Below are positions 1 to 8,136 of a stretch of DNA of 48,907 nt, one piece after another. The notes under the pieces are model-generated. The model did not search any database. It was not told the DNA's origin and saw nothing but the letters and a program-made list of their open reading frames with translations. Position numbers and translations under genes: made by a program. The DNA is from Rhizosaccharibacter radicis. Lineage in GTDB: Bacteria; Pseudomonadota; Alphaproteobacteria; Acetobacterales; Acetobacteraceae. The stretch spans positions 1 to 48,907 of the forward strand of contig JAMZEJ010000012.1 of assembly GCA_024508355.1 (NCBI GenBank), written 5' to 3'. The number at the start of each line of letters is the position of its first letter. The stretch's first letter is position 1.

Positions 1-250
1 TTGCCGCTTCTGTGTTGAGCCAACGGGCTCGCCACACGCCAGCGACGAGATAGCGCTAGATCGCCCGACAGCTCCACATGGAGCGCGTCGGGCGCTCGCA
101 CATCCGGCGTCAGGATCACACGCTCGATCAACCCACGCAGCATATCCGCCGCCTCTTGGCGGACATCCGGCTGCCCAAGTGATGCCTCAAGCGCGGCGAT
201 CTTGTCGCGGTAGATCGCCGCCGCGCTGGGATGCAGGCGGATGACTGGTT
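1..250 (-). pseudogene. Serine recombinase C-terminal remnant
   Basis: Read on the minus strand from about 250 downwards, this stretch gives a recombinase-like tail: RLHPSAAAIYRDKIAALEAS, followed by a segment containing LRGLIERVILTPD and then VELSGDLA. This is the usual C-terminal arrangement of large site-specific serine recombinases (resolvase/invertase family). The catalytic and recombinase domains are absent because the frame is closed by a stop at 261-263, just beyond the regulator gene. After the GDLA motif, near position 55, the reading departs from the family pattern, which suggests a frameshift or a junction. It is a non-functional relic marking an old integration or excision at the edge of the catabolic cluster. 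It may continue past the left end of the window. Confidence 0.6.
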
Positions 251-270
251 CCGAGCCGGATCACCCGTCG

Positions 271-990
271 TTAAAGGGCGCGATGATCCTCTATTTCCGC
301 CAACTGGACGCGAAGATCGTTCAGCGTGTCGTCAAGATGCCTGCGCACGAGAGATTGCAGCTCATGGGTCCGCTGACTTTTCCATAGCGCCAGCATCTGG
401 TCATGCTCGGCGCAGGCGCGGCTGTCGCGTCCCGGAGGTCGCAGATGCAGGCGGGTATATCGTTCCGCCACCATGTTCAGCCGCTCGATGAACTGCAGCG
501 TGATCTGGCCCGCACCAGGACGAACCAGCAGCATGTGGAAATCGCGGTTGAGCGCACCTTCGGCCTCGTCACCCGTCAGAATGCTCTCGTTCAACGCCTT
601 CAGCCCGGCGCTGGCGGCTCTACGGTCTTCGGCGTCTGCGGCGAGACTGCCATGGGCCATGGCCAGCGGCTCGAGTTGAATACGCAGCGCGAACACTTCC
701 TCCGCTTCGGCGGCGCTGAGGGCCGATACCACGTAGCCGCGATGGACCTGCGATCGCACCAGTCCGAACTGTTCGAGACGAGCCAGGGCTTCTCGCAGGG
801 GGATCTTGCTGATGCCGAACTCCGCCGCGAGCGCGTCCTGCCGAATTGGATCCCCGGCCATCATCTCGCCGCGCAGGATGCGATCCCGCACCAGATCGTG
901 CACGCGATCGGCGAGCGTCCTGACCTCCATGGAAGGCCCCAGGGCGGGGCGACGGGCGAGCGGAGTCGCTGAGGGTAGCGCGCGTGTCAT
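271..990 (-). CDS. GntR family (FadR/FCD subfamily) transcriptional regulator
   Basis: A cytoplasmic DNA-binding repressor or activator of 239 residues. The N-terminal third is a winged helix typical of GntR proteins (VRDRILRGEMMAGDPIRQ, then LAAEFGISKIPLREALARLE). The C-terminal two thirds is an all-helical FCD ligand-binding domain with the usual acidic and histidine residues (NRDFHMLL, AEHDQML). It lies 24 bp downstream of the hydroxyproline epimerase on the same strand, so it is probably cotranscribed and autoregulated. By context it should sense a hydroxyproline pathway compound and bind the GTATAC-centred palindrome at 3456-3467. The start is uncertain: ATG at 990 gives the full reading, while ATG at 930 would remove a poorly conserved leader. 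Neither has a clear Shine-Dalgarno sequence. The role of the ligand is inferred. Confidence 0.9.
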   Translation of the reverse strand: MTRALPSATPLARRPALGPSMEVRTLADRVHDLVRDRILRGEMMAGDPIRQDALAAEFGISKIPLREALARLEQFGLVRSQVHRGYVVSALSAAEAEEVFALRIQLEPLAMAHGSLAADAEDRRAASAGLKALNESILTGDEAEGALNRDFHMLLVRPGAGQITLQFIERLNMVAERYTRLHLRPPGRDSRACAEHDQMLALWKSQRTHELQSLVRRHLDDTLNDLRVQLAEIEDHRAL

Positions 991-1014
991 TCGGCCGACA
1001 TCATACGGTCGGGA

Positions 1015-2010
1015 TCAGGTGACCTGGAAGCCGCGCCACAAGCTGTCCTCCTGGTCGATCCAGATCGTGTTGAAGCCCGTGGATACCGCCCGACCCTCGA
1101 TCAGCGGCACGATGGCCGGCTGGCCGCCGAGGGTGGTCTCCTCCAGCACGGTCCCGGTGAACAGGCTGTCGATATAGGAGCGGTGCTCGAAAGGCTGCCC
1201 TGTGGCAAGGCGGCCCTTCCGGTGGAGGTGAGCGATACGCGCCGAGGTGCCGGTGCCGCATGGGCTGCGATCGATCGCCTTGTCTCCATAGAAGACGGCG
1301 TTACGGCCGGCCTTTCCGGTGGTGTCCTTGTCCGCCCACAACACGTGGCTCACGCCGGCGATCGTGGGGTCGAGCGGATGCACCGGCGTCACCTTCTCGC
1401 GCACCAGGGTCCTCACCACGGGGCTCAGCGACAAGAGCCGGGCGGCCCCCAGGGCATCCAGTCCCGCGTAGGCTGCCTGCGGCTCGATGATGGCGTAGAA
1501 GTTGCCGCCATAGGCCACATCCACCACCAGGGGACCGAAGTCCGGCACGTCGATCTCGATGTTCTCGGCGGCGACGAAGGACGGCACGTTGCGGATCCCG
1601 ACCGCCACCACCCGGCCCGCCTCGACCCGGTAGGACACGGAGATCAGGCCGGCCGGCACTTCCAACACGAGCCGGCCGGGCTCGCGCGGATGCAGCAGCC
1701 CGTGTTCCAGCCCGAACGTCACCAGGCCGATGGTGCCATGGCCGCACATGGGCAGGCAGCCGCTCGTCTCGATGAACAGGATGCCGGCGTCGGTGTCCGG
1801 TCGGGTGGGCGGATACAGGAAGCCGCCCGACATCATGTCGTGGCCGCGCGGCTCGAAGCACAGGCCGGTGCGAATCCAGTCGAAGCGCTGAAGAAAGTCC
1901 TGACGCCGTTCGCTCATGGTCGCGCCGCGCAGCAACGGCGCGCCTCCGGCCACGAGACGGACCGGATTGCCCGCCGTGTGACCGTCGATGCAGAAGAAGG
2001 TGTGTCGCAT
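1015..2010 (-). CDS. 4-hydroxyproline 2-epimerase (proline racemase family)
   Basis: A 331-residue cytoplasmic, cofactor-independent epimerase. It should interconvert trans-4-hydroxy-L-proline and cis-4-hydroxy-D-proline, the first step of hydroxyproline breakdown. Both catalytic cysteines of the family are present: Cys89 in MCGHGTIGL and Cys251 in DRSPCGTGTSA. The two-Cys pair argues for racemase/epimerase chemistry rather than trans-3-hydroxyproline dehydratase, in which the first Cys is replaced. The ATG at 2010 is preferred because GGAG lies 8 nt upstream and the family N-terminus (HTFFCIDGHTAGNPVRLV) begins there; the longer open reading to 2163 adds an unlike leader. The neighbours (deaminase, D-amino-acid oxidase, semialdehyde dehydrogenase) define the pathway. 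Proline racemase is the alternative substrate call but fits the context less well. Confidence 0.93.
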   Translation of the reverse strand: MRHTFFCIDGHTAGNPVRLVAGGAPLLRGATMSERRQDFLQRFDWIRTGLCFEPRGHDMMSGGFLYPPTRPDTDAGILFIETSGCLPMCGHGTIGLVTFGLEHGLLHPREPGRLVLEVPAGLISVSYRVEAGRVVAVGIRNVPSFVAAENIEIDVPDFGPLVVDVAYGGNFYAIIEPQAAYAGLDALGAARLLSLSPVVRTLVREKVTPVHPLDPTIAGVSHVLWADKDTTGKAGRNAVFYGDKAIDRSPCGTGTSARIAHLHRKGRLATGQPFEHRSYIDSLFTGTVLEETTLGGQPAIVPLIEGRAVSTGFNTIWIDQEDSLWRGFQVT

Positions 2011-2511
2011 CGCCAGCTCCAAGATGCTCGGGATCGGGTTGAAGACGGCCGGAAACCGCCCGTTCATGGGTTCGCGGGAAAAGGGGCGGCCGTGCCGGAC
2101 GGGAGCGGCTCCAGGAAATGTCTGGCGCCGGCAGCGCAAACCCCGCGAGGCCGGCCGTGGCAACGATCGGTCCGATAGAAGGCGGTGTCGAGCGGGCGCC
2201 GCCCCTGATCCACGCCTGCCCGAAGTGGCTCGTCCCGCCCCGTTGCCTCTCCTGCGATGTTCCGGCGGTCGTGCCTAGGCGCCAGTCCAGGATCTTCAGG
2301 GGCTTGATGTCCGGCGGCTCAGGGCCGTCCTGCAGAACATTCGCGGGATGGTGCGACGCCGGACCCTTCGGCCGCCCGGATCATCCACCGGCTTTTCGAC
2401 CGCGTCAGGCCATCGCCCCCATCGGCCGGGCGCCTGCAAGACGAGATCGAATACCCGGTGGCGGTTCTGGACGGACTGCACGCCATCGGCCTTGGACAAC
2501 GGGCCGGAGCC
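2011..2511. other. Gene-poor 500-bp spacer in the hydroxyproline minus-strand arm
   Basis: The deaminase stop (2512) and the epimerase start (2010) are separated by about 500 bp with no reading frame that resembles a known protein. Short open frames exist on both strands, as expected from high G+C content, but none shows a domain or a good ribosome site. The region may carry a second promoter for epimerase and regulator, or a degraded gene. No copy of the GTATAC palindrome is visible here. Confidence 0.5.
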
Positions 2512-3417
2512 TCAGCGCGAGGACGGGGCCAGGGCGGGGCGGGTGGCGGCCGCCTTCTCCACCATGGCAATGACTTCTTCCCGGCGCGACCCGCGCAAGG
2601 GCAGCCGGGGGAGCCGGACCCGTTCGTTGCCGCGGCCCATGATCTGCTCGGCGAGCTTGATCGACTGCACGAGGTCGTGCTCGGCGTCGAGATGCAGCAG
2701 GGGCATGAACCAGCGATAGATGCGCAGCGCGGTCGCGAGGTCGCCCTGCTGCAGGGCTTCCACGAGGGCCACGGACTCCTGTGGGAAGGCGCTGGTGAGG
2801 CCGGACACCCAGCCGGCGGCGCCCAGTACAAGGCCTTCCAGCGCCACGTCATCCAGGCCGGCCATCAGCACGAAGCGGTCGCCGAAGCGGTTGCGCAGGT
2901 CGGTGAAGCGGCGGGTGTCGGGAGCGCTTTCCTTCACCGCGGCGATGGTCGGCAGGTCGGCCAGCCGCTCCAGCACGTCCAGGCCGATGGAGACGCGGTA
3001 GGCGGGGGGATTGTTGTAGAGCATGATCGGCAGGTCGGAGGCGCCCGCCACCGCGCGGAAATGGGCCTCAAGCTCGTGCGGCTGCGGCACGTACACCATC
3101 GCCGGCAACACCATGAGTGCGTCGGCGCCGAGCTCGGCCGCTCGCGCGGCGAAGCGGCAGGCGCGCGGCGTGTCCAGTTCCGACACGCCCACCACGATCG
3201 GCACCCGCCCATCGACCACCTGTACCGCGGAGCGCAGCACGTCGAGCTTCTCGTCGGGTTCCAGCGAGTTGTTCTCGCCGCAGGTGCCCATCACCACCAG
3301 GCCATGCACGCCGTCGCGGACGAGGGCATCGAGCACCCCCTGCGTCGCCTCGTGATCGACGGACAGATCCTCACGGAACTGCGTGGTCGCCGCCGGAAAA
3401 ACGCCGGTCCATCTCAT
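2512..3417 (-). CDS. DapA-family lyase, likely 1-pyrroline-4-hydroxy-2-carboxylate deaminase
   Basis: A 301-residue class I aldolase-fold enzyme of the dihydrodipicolinate synthase/N-acetylneuraminate lyase family. Visible family features are the N-terminal GVFPAATTQF, the MGTCGENNSL loop, the catalytic Tyr134 in MLYNNPP, and the Schiff-base Lys162 in AVKES. Within this cluster the expected reaction is deamination and dehydration of delta-1-pyrroline-4-hydroxy-2-carboxylate to alpha-ketoglutarate semialdehyde. The ATG at 3417 matches the family start and has a purine-rich AAGGCGGA upstream. The frame can be extended to 3486, but that would run across the divergent regulatory region. It heads the minus-strand arm that continues to the epimerase and regulator. 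Sequence alone cannot exclude other DapA-family reactions; the assignment rests on the neighbours. Confidence 0.9.
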   Translation of the reverse strand: MRWTGVFPAATTQFREDLSVDHEATQGVLDALVRDGVHGLVVMGTCGENNSLEPDEKLDVLRSAVQVVDGRVPIVVGVSELDTPRACRFAARAAELGADALMVLPAMVYVPQPHELEAHFRAVAGASDLPIMLYNNPPAYRVSIGLDVLERLADLPTIAAVKESAPDTRRFTDLRNRFGDRFVLMAGLDDVALEGLVLGAAGWVSGLTSAFPQESVALVEALQQGDLATALRIYRWFMPLLHLDAEHDLVQSIKLAEQIMGRGNERVRLPRLPLRGSRREEVIAMVEKAAATRPALAPSSR

Positions 3418-3434
3418 GATCGTCCGCCTTGATC

Positions 3435-3452
3435 GCAGGAAGCCTCTCCTGC
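3435..3452. promoter_or_regulatory. Inverted repeat in the divergent hyp promoter region
   Basis: GCAGGA and TCCTGC form a perfect 6-bp inverted repeat around a 6-nt spacer. It lies between the deaminase start (3417) and the oxidase start (3468), next to the GTATAC palindrome. It could be part of a composite operator or a hairpin in the leader of either transcript. Confidence 0.45.
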
Positions 3453-3455
3453 ATG

Positions 3456-3467
3456 ATCGTATACGAT
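3456..3467. promoter_or_regulatory. Candidate GntR/FCD operator (ATCGTATACGAT)
   Basis: A perfect 12-bp palindrome, ATCGTATACGAT, sits in the only gap between the two divergent arms of the hydroxyproline cluster. Operators of FCD-type GntR regulators are commonly GTATAC-centred palindromes, and an FCD regulator is encoded at 271-990. The site ends directly before the preferred ATG (3468) of the oxidase gene, so binding there would block both arms. That the local regulator binds it is inferred. Confidence 0.6.
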
Positions 3468-4946
3468 ATGCAAGCCGCGGGAACAAGCGACCAGACCGTT
3501 ACGGGAGATCGCCTCCAGGCGGAGGTGGTGGTGGTGGGCGGCGGCATCGTCGGCCGGACGGCCGCGTTCCTGTTGCGGGCGCGCAAGCGGGACGTTCTGC
3601 TGCTCGACGACGGCGCGGCGGACGACGACGTGCCGCCGGTGGGCTTCGGACATGACTGGGTCGGGCCGGCATCCTGGGGCAATGCCGGGCACATCGCGAC
3701 CGAACAGGTCAGGCCGCTGGCCGGGACGTCCTTTCTGTTGTCGGCGCCGAAACGGTTGTTCGTGCTGGGAGGCGCGCTCGATCTGGGCTGGCGGCGGCCC
3801 GGCGCGTGGCTGCCGTGGGCCGGTCGGATGGTGCGCGCGTGCCGTGATGCCGAAGCCGGAACCCGGGTGCTTTCCGCCCTCCTGTCGGACGCCATGCCGG
3901 CCTGGCATCGGCTGGGATTGGCGCTGGGCATGCCCGACATGGTTCGCGAGGACGGGCACCTGATGCTGTGGCACGATCCGGCGGCATGCCGGACGGGGAT
4001 GGCGGCCTGGCGCGCCGCGCCGACCGGCACCGCCGGTATCGAGACGCTGGACGGCGCGGCGCTGCGGGAGGTCGCCGCACGTCTGGCGTGCCCACCGGCG
4101 GGCGGGCTGCGGATGACCGGCACCGGTCAGGTGGCCGATCCCGTGCTGGCGATGCGGGCGCTGCGACGCGCGTTCCTGGAGGCCGGTGGCCGGGTGCTGG
4201 GCGCCAGGGTCCGGACGCTGCTGCCATCAGGGCAGGACAACGCGTTGGCGCTCGAGGACGGCCGGGTCGTCCGGGCCGGGCAGATCCTGCTGGCGGCCGG
4301 TGTCGGAACGGCGACGATGCTTCGAGGTGCCGGGGTGCGGATGCCGATGGTGGCCGAGCGCGGTTACCATCTGGAATGGCGGCATGGCGCCGACTGGCCG
4401 CTGCCGCCTCTCGTGTTCGAGGAGCGTTCGCTCATCGTGAGCCGGTTCGGGGACCGGCTGCGGGCCTCCTCCTTCGTCGAGTTCGACCGCGAGAACGCCG
4501 CACCGGATCCTCGCAAGTGGCGGCGGCTGGAAGACCATGTGCGGGCGCTGGGGCTGCCGGTGGCGTCCGGGTTCCGTCGCTGGATGGGTGCCCGGCCGAC
4601 GCTGCCGGACTACCTGCCAGCGATCGGCCGCAGCGCCGCGCTGCCCGATCTTTGGGTGGCGGCCGGGCACCAGCATCTGGGCCTCACCCTGGCGCCGCGC
4701 ACCGCGGAGATCCTGTGTGCCTTGATGACCTCGCCGGAGGGACATCCCGGGGCCGCCGTCCCGATGCCGGCGCCGGAGGTGATGGCGGCTATCGGTCCGG
4801 ACCGCTTCGGCCGGCGCGCCATGACGGGTGCGCCCGGATGGCCCAGGGCCGCGCGCGACGAGGCTCCGGCTCCGCCCGGCGACATCCTGGCCTCGCGAGA
4901 AACCTTCGCTTCCCCCGTGCCCGACGAGAGTGCCGACCATGCCTGA
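3468..4946 (+). CDS. FAD-dependent D-hydroxyproline oxidase/dehydrogenase (DadA-like)
   Basis: About 492 residues of the D-amino-acid oxidase (DAO) flavoprotein family. A dinucleotide-binding GGGIVG motif lies at residues 24-29 after a beta strand of valines. The C-terminal FAD-closing segment includes GARPTLPDYLPAIGRS and VAAGHQHLGLTLAP, both typical of DadA-like dehydrogenases. Expected role: oxidation of cis-4-hydroxy-D-proline to delta-1-pyrroline-4-hydroxy-2-carboxylate. The ATG at 3468 is chosen because upstream in-frame starts (TTG 3429, ATG 3453) would place coding sequence over the operator palindrome and almost touch the divergent gene. No strong ribosome site is visible, so the message may be nearly leaderless. 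It overlaps the next gene by 8 bp, indicating translational coupling. A general D-amino-acid dehydrogenase is possible. Confidence 0.88.
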   Translation: MQAAGTSDQTVTGDRLQAEVVVVGGGIVGRTAAFLLRARKRDVLLLDDGAADDDVPPVGFGHDWVGPASWGNAGHIATEQVRPLAGTSFLLSAPKRLFVLGGALDLGWRRPGAWLPWAGRMVRACRDAEAGTRVLSALLSDAMPAWHRLGLALGMPDMVREDGHLMLWHDPAACRTGMAAWRAAPTGTAGIETLDGAALREVAARLACPPAGGLRMTGTGQVADPVLAMRALRRAFLEAGGRVLGARVRTLLPSGQDNALALEDGRVVRAGQILLAAGVGTATMLRGAGVRMPMVAERGYHLEWRHGADWPLPPLVFEERSLIVSRFGDRLRASSFVEFDRENAAPDPRKWRRLEDHVRALGLPVASGFRRWMGARPTLPDYLPAIGRSAALPDLWVAAGHQHLGLTLAPRTAEILCALMTSPEGHPGAAVPMPAPEVMAAIGPDRFGRRAMTGAPGWPRAARDEAPAPPGDILASRETFASPVPDESADHA

Positions 4947-6549
4947 TCCGTCTCCTGTTCCGCCTGGAGCGTTCAACGGCGCGTTGTTGATCGGCGACGA
5001 CGAGGTTCATGCCGGGCGGCGCTTCACCGCCGTCGCCGCCGCGACCGGAATGGAACTGCCCGGCGGGTTCGTGTGCGCGGAGGCAGAGCATGTGACCGAG
5101 GCCTGCCGGCTGGCGGATGCGGCTTTCGATGGATTGCGGCGATCGTCGCCGGAGCGACGTGCGACGTTCCTCGAGCAGATCGCGACGGAAATCGTGGCGC
5201 TGGGGGACGATCTGACCGACCGGGCCTGTGCGGAAACCGGACTGCCGCGGGCGCGGATCCAGGGCGAGACCGGCCGTACGGTCGGGCAACTGCGCGCCTT
5301 CGCGAGGCTGCTGCGTGGAGGCGCCAGCCCGGGGGCGAGGATCGATCCCGCCCTCCCGGACCGTACGCCGCTGCCTCGCCCCGATCTGCGGCAGATGCGG
5401 ATCGGCATCGGCCCGGTGGCAGTGTTCGGGGCGAGCAACTTCCCGCTGGCGTTCTCCGTGGCGGGCGGCGACACGGCGGCGGCGCTGGCGGCGGGCTGTC
5501 CGGTGGTGGTGCGGGCGCATCCGGCGCATCCGGGCACGTCGGAGCTGGTCGGACGCGCCGTGCTGGCGGCGGCACGCGCCTGCGACATGCCGGAGGGCGT
5601 GTTCTCGCTGCTGGGCGGCCCGGATCATGCCGTGGGCGCGGCTCTGGCGGCCGATCCGCATGTGGCCGCGATCGCCTTCACCGGGTCGCGCCGGGGCGGC
5701 CTTGCGCTCGCGGCGATCGCCGCCTCGCGGCCGGTGCCGGTGCCGGTGTTCGCGGAGATGAGCAGCATCAATCCGGTGTTTCTGTTGCCCGGAGCGCTCG
5801 CGGCCCGGAGCGAGGCGCTGGCAGCCGGCTTCGTCCAGTCGCTGAGCCTGGGTGCGGGACAGTTCTGCACCAACCCCGGGCTGCTGGTGGCGACCGAAGG
5901 CGCGGAACTGGCCGAATTCCTGAGGTCCGCGGCGGCGCTGGTGCGCGGGGTGCCGCAGGCCGTGATGCTGTCGGGGGGAATCCGGGATGCCTTCGAGGCG
6001 GGCGTCGCGCGATGGGAAGCGCATCCGGGCGTCGAGAGGGTGGCGGCATCGGACGCGGAGGCCTGTTCGGGCGGTTGCCGGGCGGCGCTGTTTCGCACGG
6101 ACGCGCGCCGGTTCCTGGATGATCCTGCGTTGTCGGAGGAGGTGTTCGGCGCCGCGTCGCTGGTGGTGACGTGCCGGAACGAGGCCGAGATGATCGCGGT
6201 GGCGACGGCGCTCGAAGGCCAGCTCACCGCCACCCTGCAGCTCGATGCGGCGGCGGACCTGTCGCTGGCGCGGCGCCTGCTGCCGGTGCTGGAACGGCGG
6301 GCGGGCCGCATCCTGTGCAATGCCTGGCCGACGGGCGTGGAGGTGAGTGCCGCGATGGTGCATGGCGGTCCGTTTCCGGCGACCACGGACGCCCGAACCA
6401 GCTCCGTGGGCACCGTGGCGATCGAACGCTTCCTGAGGCCGGTGTGCTTCCAGGATCTGCCGGAAGCGCTGCTGCCGCCCGAGCTGCTCGACGCGAACCC
6501 GCTCAATCTGCCGCGGCTGGTGGATGGCCAGCCGGTCGCGGGGAGCTGA
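4939..6549 (+). CDS. Alpha-ketoglutarate semialdehyde dehydrogenase (aldehyde dehydrogenase family)
   Basis: A 536-residue NAD(P)-dependent aldehyde dehydrogenase. It should oxidise 2,5-dioxopentanoate (alpha-ketoglutarate semialdehyde) to 2-oxoglutarate, the last step of hydroxyproline catabolism. Catalytic residues are recognisable: Asn167 in FGASNFPLAF, the general-base Glu273 in FAEMSSINPVF, and the nucleophile Cys310 in GAGQFCTNPGL. The FAEMSSINPVF and GQFCTNPGL wording is typical of the semialdehyde-dehydrogenase branch found in hydroxyproline and sugar-acid operons. The ATG at 4939 overlaps the oxidase stop by 8 bp; longer in-frame readings begin inside the oxidase gene. The permease follows 9 bp after the stop, all in one operon. 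Confidence 0.92.
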   Translation: MPDPSPVPPGAFNGALLIGDDEVHAGRRFTAVAAATGMELPGGFVCAEAEHVTEACRLADAAFDGLRRSSPERRATFLEQIATEIVALGDDLTDRACAETGLPRARIQGETGRTVGQLRAFARLLRGGASPGARIDPALPDRTPLPRPDLRQMRIGIGPVAVFGASNFPLAFSVAGGDTAAALAAGCPVVVRAHPAHPGTSELVGRAVLAAARACDMPEGVFSLLGGPDHAVGAALAADPHVAAIAFTGSRRGGLALAAIAASRPVPVPVFAEMSSINPVFLLPGALAARSEALAAGFVQSLSLGAGQFCTNPGLLVATEGAELAEFLRSAAALVRGVPQAVMLSGGIRDAFEAGVARWEAHPGVERVAASDAEACSGGCRAALFRTDARRFLDDPALSEEVFGAASLVVTCRNEAEMIAVATALEGQLTATLQLDAAADLSLARRLLPVLERRAGRILCNAWPTGVEVSAAMVHGGPFPATTDARTSSVGTVAIERFLRPVCFQDLPEALLPPELLDANPLNLPRLVDGQPVAGS

Positions 6550-6558
6550 GCCGGCGTC

Positions 6559-8136
6559 ATGGAGGCCGCTTCCGGGTCCACCGGCTTCCGGCGCAGCCTG
6601 TCGCGGCTGGATCTGACCATGATCGGCTTCGGCTCGATCTTCGGATCGGGCTGGCTGTTCGCCGCCGCGCACGTGTCGGCGATCGCCGGGCCGGCCAGCC
6701 TGCTGTCCTGGGTGATCGCCGGCGTCGCGGTGCTGCTGCTGGGGCTGGTGTATTGCGAGCTGGGCGCCGCGCTGCCGCAGGCCGGAGGCGTGGTGCGCTA
6801 CCCGGAATGGTCGCACGGCGGGATGTGCGGGTTCCTGATGGGGCTGGTCACCACGGTCGCGTTCTCGTCGCTGATCGCGATCGAGATCGTCGCGGCCCGC
6901 CAATATGCGGGGGCGTGGATCCCCGGACTGACGAGAGATGGCGCCGGCGATCCGACCCTGGCGGGCTGGCTGCTGCAACTCGCCGTCCTGGGCGCCCTGT
7001 TCGCGTTGAACCGGGCCGGGATCGGCGCCTTCGCGCTGGTGAACAACATCGTCACGCTGTTCAAGTTCTGCGTGCCGGCTCTGGTGGCGATCGTGCTGCT
7101 GGCGCATGCGAGACGCGCGAACTTCAGCGCGCATGGCTGGGCGCCGGGGGGCAGCATCGGCGTGGAAGCCGCGATCTCCAGCGGTGGAATCATCTTCGCC
7201 TATCTGGGGCTGACGCCGATCGTGTCGGTGGCGAGCGAGGCGCGCGATCCGCAGCGTTCGATCCCCTTCGCGCTGGTGGCGTCGGTGTTGTTGTCGATGG
7301 CGGTCTACGTGCTGCTGCAGGCGGCGTTCTTGGGCAGCGTTCCGGAGGCGCTGATCGCGGGCGGCTGGGCGGGGCTGGACGCCAGGTTGTCGCTGCCGTT
7401 CCGGGACATCGCGCTGCTGCTGGGCGCGGGGTGGCTGGCGGCGCTCGTGGTGAGCGATGCGATCCTGTCGCCGAGCGGCACCGGCAACGTGTACATGGGT
7501 GCCACGCCGCGGGTCATCTATGCGTGGGCCCGGGGCGGCACCTTCTTCCGGCGCTTCGCGGCGGTGGATCGCCGCAACGGCGTGCCGATGCCCGCCCTGC
7601 TGCTGTGCTTCGCGTTGTCGGTGTTCTGGACCCTGCCGTTTCCATCCTGGCAGGCGCTGATCGGGGTGGTGTCGTCGGCGCTGATGATGAGCTACGCGCT
7701 GGCGCCCGTATCGGCGGCTTCGTTGCGGCGCACCGCGCCGGACCTGCGGAGACCGTTCCGGGTGCGGGGTTTCGCGCTGGTGGCGCCGGCATCGTTCGTG
7801 ATCGCGTCCCTGATCGTGTTCTGGACCGGCTGGCCGGTGCTGCGCTGGCTGCTGGGGTTGCAGTTGCTGGGATGCATGCTGTTCGCCCTGTCGCCCCTGG
7901 GTGGGGCCGGGGTATGGCGGGGCGCCTTCTGGCTGCTGGGGTGGCTCGCGGGGTTGATGCTGTTGTCGTGGCTGGGTTCGTTCGGCGGCCTCGGCGTGCT
8001 GCCGCATCCGATGGATGACGGGGTCGTCGCCCTGTTCTCGGTCGCGGTGTTTCTGGCGGGCGAGCGCGGCGGCCGTCCCGATCCGATGCTGCCTCGCGGG
8101 GAAATGGCCGGGGAAATGGCCGGGGAAATGGAATGA
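6559..8136 (+). CDS. APC superfamily amino acid permease
   Basis: A 525-residue polytopic inner-membrane transporter with about twelve hydrophobic segments. The opening MIGFGSIFGSGWLFAA is the conserved first helix of amino acid/polyamine/organocation permeases, which binds the substrate amino group. Its place directly after the semialdehyde dehydrogenase and before a prolidase-type peptidase points to uptake of hydroxyproline, proline or a related imino acid, but specificity cannot be read from sequence. The soluble C-terminus ends in a short repeated GEMAGEMAGEM stretch encoded by a 12-bp tandem repeat. The stop overlaps the next start in an ATGA arrangement. Confidence 0.88.
   Translation: MEAASGSTGFRRSLSRLDLTMIGFGSIFGSGWLFAAAHVSAIAGPASLLSWVIAGVAVLLLGLVYCELGAALPQAGGVVRYPEWSHGGMCGFLMGLVTTVAFSSLIAIEIVAARQYAGAWIPGLTRDGAGDPTLAGWLLQLAVLGALFALNRAGIGAFALVNNIVTLFKFCVPALVAIVLLAHARRANFSAHGWAPGGSIGVEAAISSGGIIFAYLGLTPIVSVASEARDPQRSIPFALVASVLLSMAVYVLLQAAFLGSVPEALIAGGWAGLDARLSLPFRDIALLLGAGWLAALVVSDAILSPSGTGNVYMGATPRVIYAWARGGTFFRRFAAVDRRNGVPMPALLLCFALSVFWTLPFPSWQALIGVVSSALMMSYALAPVSAASLRRTAPDLRRPFRVRGFALVAPASFVIASLIVFWTGWPVLRWLLGLQLLGCMLFALSPLGGAGVWRGAFWLLGWLAGLMLLSWLGSFGGLGVLPHPMDDGVVALFSVAVFLAGERGGRPDPMLPRGEMAGEMAGEME
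8101..8131 (+). repeat. 12-bp tandem repeat (GAAATGGCCGGG)n
   Basis: Two full copies of GAAATGGCCGGG and a partial third lie at the very 3' end of the permease gene and encode GEMAGEMAGEM. The unit is a multiple of three, so copy changes preserve the frame. They would alter the distance between the permease body and the overlapping start of the peptidase gene. Confidence 0.85.

Noticed and set aside
2118-2573. Open plus-strand frame in the 500-bp hydroxyproline spacer
   Set aside because: Pro/Arg-rich translation with no family features, overlapping the deaminase end.
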